A stretch of DNA of 63,387 nt from Clostridia bacterium (GTDB lineage: Bacteria; Bacillota; Clostridia; Oscillospirales; CAG-272): contig JAFXHU010000018.1 of the NCBI GenBank assembly GCA_017533565.1, positions 1 through 63,387 on the forward strand, in the 5' to 3' direction. The notes below the pieces were generated by a model. The model did not search any database, had not been told where the DNA came from, and saw only the letters and a list, made by a program, of their open reading frames with translations. Position numbers and translations under genes: made by a program. Positions 60,327-63,387 of this stretch are shown piece after piece. The stretch's first letter is position 1, and each line of letters begins with the position of its first letter.

Positions 60327-61181
60327 ATGTTTAAAAAACTGATTACTGCACTCATAATAATTTCCGTTTTGTTAAGCTGTACATCTTGTATAAACCGTGA
60401 TCCCCACCCCGACATAGTACGAGAAAAATTTTCTACTCTCACTCCAAAAAACCAAGTATGTATTTCCACATACGATTCATTTTATACGGGAAACCAAGTT
60501 TTTTCACATGATGCATTGATTTCTTGATTGAAAGAAACGGAGGATGTGTCGGTTGTTGTGTGTACACTTTACGATTCAAAAATATACACTCTGGCAGAGG
60601 CACCACTTGATAAAAATTCTCTTCATATTTATGTTGTTGAGTTTGATGTCGCAAGCAATAGCTCTACTCTTGTTTTTGATTCTGATATTATTTGTTCTTG
60701 GGTGTATGCGTATAGAGGCTCAAATGGAATTCTTGGTATTTATAGTACAGCCGGAAACAAAGAATATTACTATTCTTACGTGATAGAAACGGGTGAATTT
60801 ATCAAGGATAAGGTTGACGATAAACAATTTGATATAGATATTTATAATGACTCGCTTTTCAATGCTCAAAAAGGTGGATTTACAATTGTCAATAGAGAAA
60901 CGGGCGTTAAAAAAATGGTGAACGCAGATACTGTTTCCGCATCGGAATACGCTAATTGCTTTTCGGATTTATTTTATTACCCCGGCACCTATGCTCAATG
61001 TGGTGATACTATTGTATTGGCTTATATCATAGATTCTTGCGCAAATAAAGGCTTTGATTTTACTGTTGGATATTTCTACGCTTGTTTTACTTACGATTTT
61101 GAAACCGAAGCTCTGGAGTTTGATTCATTGCTTTATACAAACGAAGGAGAAGGCGTAAATTTATCGTATAATACACAGTAA
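60327..61181 (+). pseudogene. Lipoprotein gene interrupted by an in-frame TGA
   Basis: Begins MFKKLITALIIISVLLSCTSC, a clear lipoprotein signal, with AGGAG nine bases upstream, one base after the RHS-tip stop. After 66 codons the frame meets TGA (60525-60527) and then continues open for 217 more codons in the same frame (LKETEDVSVVVCTLYDSKIYTL...). The second part is strand-rich (FDVASNSSTLVFDSD, YAYRGSNGILGIYST). No new RBS or ATG follows the TGA, so a nonsense mutation in a gene of about 283 codons is most likely. By position it would be the partner or immunity-like gene of the tip. AT-rich. Confidence 0.8.
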
Positions 61182-61182
61182 C

Positions 61183-61222
61183 CCCCCGCGACCCCGAAAA
61201 ATCGGGGTCGCTTTTATTTTTT
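61183..61222 (+). terminator. Terminator; right copy of the 37-bp direct repeat
   Basis: Identical to the metK terminator over 61183-61219, then more T residues. It follows the broken lipoprotein gene directly. Confidence 0.95.
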
Positions 61223-61241
61223 GAAAAATTCGTTTTCCCGC

Positions 61242-61270
61242 TTGAAAAGCAGAGCGAAAAATGGTATAAT
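61242..61270 (+). promoter_or_regulatory. Promoter of recD2
   Basis: TTGAAA, 17-bp spacer ending TGG, TATAAT, 30 bp before the ATG. Confidence 0.85.
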
Positions 61271-61300
61271 TTACTGTGAGTAAAAAAACGGAGGTGAGCA

Positions 61301-63387
61301 ATGGACGCCGTAGCAAAAATGGATACGATACAGGGCACCGTTGAAAATATCGTTTATCACAACGACGTGAACGATTATACCGTGCTGGAGCTTAACTGCG
61401 ACGACCTTTTAGTTGTGGCGGTTGGCGAGATTGCGGGCGTTACGGAGGGCGAAATTCTCGTCCTGCGCGGCAGCTGGACACGGCACAAGGATTTCGGTAA
61501 GCAGTTTTCCTTCACCTCCTACGAACGGTTTTTGCCCACCGAGATAGAGGGTATCATACAGTATCTTTCAAGCCGCACGATAAAGGGCGTCGGACCGGTT
61601 ACCGCGCTAAAAATCGTAAACCGTTTCGGCACGGATACCTTCGACGTTATGGAAAACCACCCCGAATGGCTCGCAGATATTCCGGGAATTACAATGAAGA
61701 AGGCGGCGGCTATCTCCGAGTCCTTCCGCGAGCAGGGCGAATTTCGCCGCGTAATGATGTTTTTCGGCAACAAGGTAGAGCCAACCAAGGTCACCCGCAT
61801 TTACAAAAAGCTTGGCAGCGAGTCGGTTGGAATTATACAGCAAAACCCATACGTCCTTTGCGGAGTTGATTATGGGCTTCGCTTTGAAACGGTGGACAGC
61901 CTCGCGGCGTCCTTCGGCTTTTCTCCTCTTGCTCCCGAGCGAATTTTCGCGGGCATAGAATACGCGCTTGATTTTAACGCGCACACAAACGGGCACACCT
62001 GCCTGCCAAAGGAAAAGCTTATCCCCGCGGCGGCGGAAATCCTCTCGGTGGAGCCTTACGTCGTTTCGGGAATGCTCGAGGAGTTTATTGCGGAGGACAA
62101 AATCCACCAATACTCCGACGGAGCAAACGTTTACGTTATGACAAACGACGTGCGCGAGGACGAGGAGCTTATAGTAAGGCGCATTCGCGAAATGGGGCGG
62201 GAGCTTGTTACCGTGTCCCGCCGCGACGTTGACAGTATGATAGAGTCGATGGAAAACCTCGCGGGCATAAGATACGCAAATCTTCAAAGAAAGGCGCTTC
62301 ACCTTGCAATGTGCTCGCCCGTCACGGTAATTACGGGAGGACCCGGCACGGGCAAAACCACCGTAGTTCGTGCGCTTTTATCTATGTTTGGACAGCTTGG
62401 ACTTAAAACCGTGCTTGCCGCCCCGACGGGCAGAGCCGCGAAAAGGTTAAGCGAAACCACCTCCGAGGAGGCAAAAACGATTCACCGCCTTCTTGAAATG
62501 GAGCGTACCGAAACCGAGAATTTCCACTTTAACCGAAATTCCCGCAACCCCCTTGAGGAAAACGCGGTTATAATCGACGAGGCGTCGATGGTGGATCTCT
62601 CGCTTATGGCTTCGCTTATGCGCGCCCTTCGCCGCGGCACGAGGCTCGTGCTTATCGGCGACTCCGACCAGCTTCCGAGCGTGGGTGCGGGCAACGTGCT
62701 TGCCGACGTAATTGCCTCGGGCGCGGTTGAAACCGTCTGCCTTACCGAAATATTCAGACAGGCACAGGACAGCCTTATCGTCACCAACGCACACAATATA
62801 AATGCGGGAGTGCCTCCCGTCCTCAATGTCACCGACAACGATTTCTTTTTCGTAAGGCGAGAGGAGGCGAGCATTGCCGCTACGGTTGCGGAGCTTATAA
62901 TGACGAGATTGCCGCGCGCCTACGGCGAGTATATAAGAGATGGCATACAGGTTATCACCCCCTCGAAAAAGGGTGCGGGAGGCGTAGAGGTGCTTAACAA
63001 GGAGCTGCAGGCTAAAATAAATCCCCCCGCCGATGGCAAAAAGGAAAAGTCCGCCCACGGCAGCATCTTCCGCGAGGGGGACAGGGTTATGCAAATCACG
63101 AATAATTACGAGCTTGAATGGGAGAAAAACGGTATAACAGGCTACGGAGTCTTTAACGGCGACGTCGGGCAAATCCTTGCGATAAATCACAGAGAGGGAA
63201 GTATGACTGTCCGCTTTGACGACCGATTGCTCGAATATCCCTTCGACAATCTTGACGAAATGGAGCTTGCCTACGCGATTACCGTCCATAAAAGTCAGGG
63301 AAGCGAATACCCCGTGGTTATCATACCGATGTATTACTGTGCGCCGATGCTTATGACGCGAAATCTTCTCTATACCGCCGTCACGAG
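61301..63387 (+). CDS. recD2: RecD2-type SF1B DNA helicase, 3' end outside the window
   Basis: Partial; 695 residues are visible of a protein usually about 740 long. The N-terminal part (MDTIQGTVENIVYHNDVNDYTVLEL...VGEIAGVTEGE) and helix-hairpin-helix-like segments (IKGVGPVTALKIVNRFG, LADIPGITMKKAAAI) are RecD2-specific. Motif I is GGPGTGKTT, motif II IIDEASMVD, motif III LIGDSDQLPSVGAG, and motif V/VI YAITVHKSQGSEYP and TRNLLYTAVT. It acts in DNA repair and replication without RecBC. GGAGGTGA precedes the ATG. Confidence 0.96.
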   Translation, partial: MDAVAKMDTIQGTVENIVYHNDVNDYTVLELNCDDLLVVAVGEIAGVTEGEILVLRGSWTRHKDFGKQFSFTSYERFLPTEIEGIIQYLSSRTIKGVGPVTALKIVNRFGTDTFDVMENHPEWLADIPGITMKKAAAISESFREQGEFRRVMMFFGNKVEPTKVTRIYKKLGSESVGIIQQNPYVLCGVDYGLRFETVDSLAASFGFSPLAPERIFAGIEYALDFNAHTNGHTCLPKEKLIPAAAEILSVEPYVVSGMLEEFIAEDKIHQYSDGANVYVMTNDVREDEELIVRRIREMGRELVTVSRRDVDSMIESMENLAGIRYANLQRKALHLAMCSPVTVITGGPGTGKTTVVRALLSMFGQLGLKTVLAAPTGRAAKRLSETTSEEAKTIHRLLEMERTETENFHFNRNSRNPLEENAVIIDEASMVDLSLMASLMRALRRGTRLVLIGDSDQLPSVGAGNVLADVIASGAVETVCLTEIFRQAQDSLIVTNAHNINAGVPPVLNVTDNDFFFVRREEASIAATVAELIMTRLPRAYGEYIRDGIQVITPSKKGAGGVEVLNKELQAKINPPADGKKEKSAHGSIFREGDRVMQITNNYELEWEKNGITGYGVFNGDVGQILAINHREGSMTVRFDDRLLEYPFDNLDEMELAYAITVHKSQGSEYPVVIIPMYYCAPMLMTRNLLYTAVT

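Overview
The window reads as chromosome of an uncultured, spore-forming anaerobic member of the Clostridia, most likely a gut Oscillospirales/Christensenellales-type bacterium. The evidence is the sporulation genes (ylbJ-, yqfC- and yqfD-like), the yqfC-yqfD-phoH-ybeY-era-recO order, GTP-dependent PEP carboxykinase, a PPi-type phosphofructokinase, a SAM-I riboswitch on metK, Firmicutes-style 6S RNA and the ylxM-ffh-rpsP-khpA operon. Core genes are moderately GC-rich and dense. Promoters are sigma-A-like with a strikingly constant 17-bp spacer and usually a TGn extended -10. I see no transposase, integrase, phage gene or CRISPR array.

Layout: 1-1200, end of pckG and a small lipoprotein. 1359-9794, sporulation, ribosome-maturation and DNA-repair block (ylbJ, yqfC, yqfD, phoH, ybeY, era, recO, mutS2). 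9887-12926, a beta-lactamase-fold hydrolase, a small membrane protein and an MFS transporter. 13182-19887, tRNA-Leu, a prephenate-dehydratase-like protein, a TSCPD protein, phosphosugar mutase, lepA, hemW and a DUF1292 protein. 19888-25794, 6S RNA, a Ca2+-type P-ATPase, repeats, tRNA-Gly, two paralogous unknown genes, ksgA and tRNA-Thr. 25925-32119, a 1782-residue secreted RHS/YD-repeat protein with a membrane-anchored partner gene overlapping its stop, preceded by a promoter, a 14-codon leader ORF and a terminator-like hairpin. 32289-41888, translation genes (khpA, rpsP, ffh, ylxM, rpsT, rpsR-ssb-rpsF), an HD nucleotidase, a NIF3-like protein, an SGNH hydrolase, then ROK and SIS genes. 41895-48407, ispE, a glycosidase-like protein, a DMT transporter and a BspA-type lipoprotein. 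48646-55885, an apparent five-gene operon: TerB_N/TerB_C protein, BrxD-like ATPase, Lhr/BrxHI-like helicase, methyltransferase, Hsp33. 56005-63387, an SOD-like protein, PPi-PFK, riboswitch-controlled metK, a displaced RHS tip with a broken lipoprotein gene, and the start of recD2.

The most interesting points are these. (1) The TerB/BrxD-like/BrxHI-like trio looks like an ATPase-helicase core of BREX type without PglX or PglZ, translationally coupled to a methyltransferase and Hsp33. (2) Two accessory inserts (RHS tip plus lipoprotein; SGNH hydrolase) each lie between direct repeats made of the terminator or 3' UTR of the neighbouring core gene (metK; rpsR), suggesting cargo entry by recombination at duplicated terminators. 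(3) The large RHS gene has a leader-ORF/attenuator-like 5' region. (4) A row of five short hairpins at about two-helical-turn spacing lies between ybeY and era. All assignments are by eye from motifs and context; no database search was run.
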